Shown here: positions 46,329 to 46,428 of the stretch, piece after piece
How the letters are laid out: each line of letters starts with the position of its first letter
Position numbering within the stretch: position 1 is the first letter of the stretch
IMG/VR virus record: IMGVR_UViG_3300022920_000012
Location: 1-46,428 of that record
Strand: one strand, 5' to 3'
Origin: a virus
DNA length: 46,428 nucleotides
The notes under the pieces: model-generated
Told to the model about the DNA's origin: nothing
The model's database searches: none
What the model saw: only the letters and a program-made list of their open reading frames with translations
Position numbers and translations under genes: made by a program

Positions 46329-46428
46329 ATTCAGAAGATAACGTGTCTAAGATGAGAATAACTGAGTCTTCAGGAGGATTAGATCCTAAAGAGACTTACC
46401 GATGTGAATTAGAAGGTGGCATGATCTA
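46325..46428 (+). CDS. Hypothetical protein (3' end cut by window edge)
   Basis: Start of the same gene as 1119-1352, apparently identical over its 104 bases, overlapping the previous stop as ATGA. It ends at the window border after 34 codons. Confidence 0.7.
   Translation, partial: MNSEDNVSKMRITESSGGLDPKETYRCELEGGMI

Larger units (their letters stand above)
45708..46428. repeat. Right copy of the imperfect terminal repeat (no cupin gene)
   Basis: Bases 45708-46428 match 1-1222 apart from the 0.5-kb cupin segment and scattered substitutions in the exonuclease and membrane-protein genes. With the left copy it closes the map to about 45.7 kb. Confidence 0.9.

Overview
The window is almost the whole genome of a virulent-looking, contractile-tailed (myovirus-type) dsDNA phage of about 45.7 kb. 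It has a low GC content and no integrase, excisionase or CI-type repressor that I can see. The structural gene order matches the group of roughly 45-kb proteobacterial myophages (Obolenskvirus / Bcep781-like arrangement): TerL, DUF1073 portal, MuF, DUF2213 protease, DUF2184 capsid, DUF4054, DUF3383 sheath, DUF3277 tube, short tape measure, gp138-like spike, baseplate J, DUF2612. The host cannot be read from the sequence; a gammaproteobacterium is an inference from that resemblance. No tRNA, CRISPR array or insertion sequence was found.

Layout. The last 721 bases (45708-46428) repeat the first 1222 bases at about 97% identity, but without a roughly 0.5-kb cupin gene. The contig therefore closes on itself through two strain variants. 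Plus-strand genes run from 42442 across this join and on to 28543: HTH regulator, primase-helicase, putative iteron origin, DnaQ-like exonuclease, small early-type genes, DNA ligase, terminase, head, neck, tail, baseplate, fibre and lysis genes. Minus-strand genes run from 42245 down to 28529: a replication and nucleotide-metabolism block with DUF2786, a DUF2800 nuclease, DUF2815 ssDNA-binding protein, two paralogous unknowns, glycosyltransferase, 5-hmdU-DNA-kinase-like protein, thymidylate-synthase-like enzyme, HD nucleotidase, DUF3310, dCTP deaminase, family B DNA polymerase, VRR-NUC nuclease and SNF2-type helicase. The two arms diverge at about 42.3 kb, where back-to-back promoters flank a repeated motif. 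They converge at 28.53 kb, where the terminal genes overlap.

Most interesting biology. (1) A contiguous dUMP/thymidine block (dCTP deaminase, HD nucleotidase, TS/dUMP-hydroxymethylase-like, HMUDK/aGPT-PPlase2-like, GT4 glycosyltransferase) predicts that the phage DNA carries a hypermodified, possibly glycosylated, thymidine. (2) A compact iteron, G-run and AT-palindrome region next to the primase-helicase is a good candidate replication origin. (3) Several RNA switches are visible: a textbook -1 frameshift signal in the tail chaperone gene, a three-arm mutually exclusive hairpin between the capsid and neck genes, a long hairpin after the tube gene, and a possible +1 shift at a TTT-TAG site in terL. 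(4) Five promoters with a 17-bp spacer and near-identical -10 boxes, and a repeated leader motif in front of early genes, suggest coordinated early control. (5) Two surface-exposed protein loci show abrupt composition shifts, one of them at a 15-bp perfect inverted repeat.
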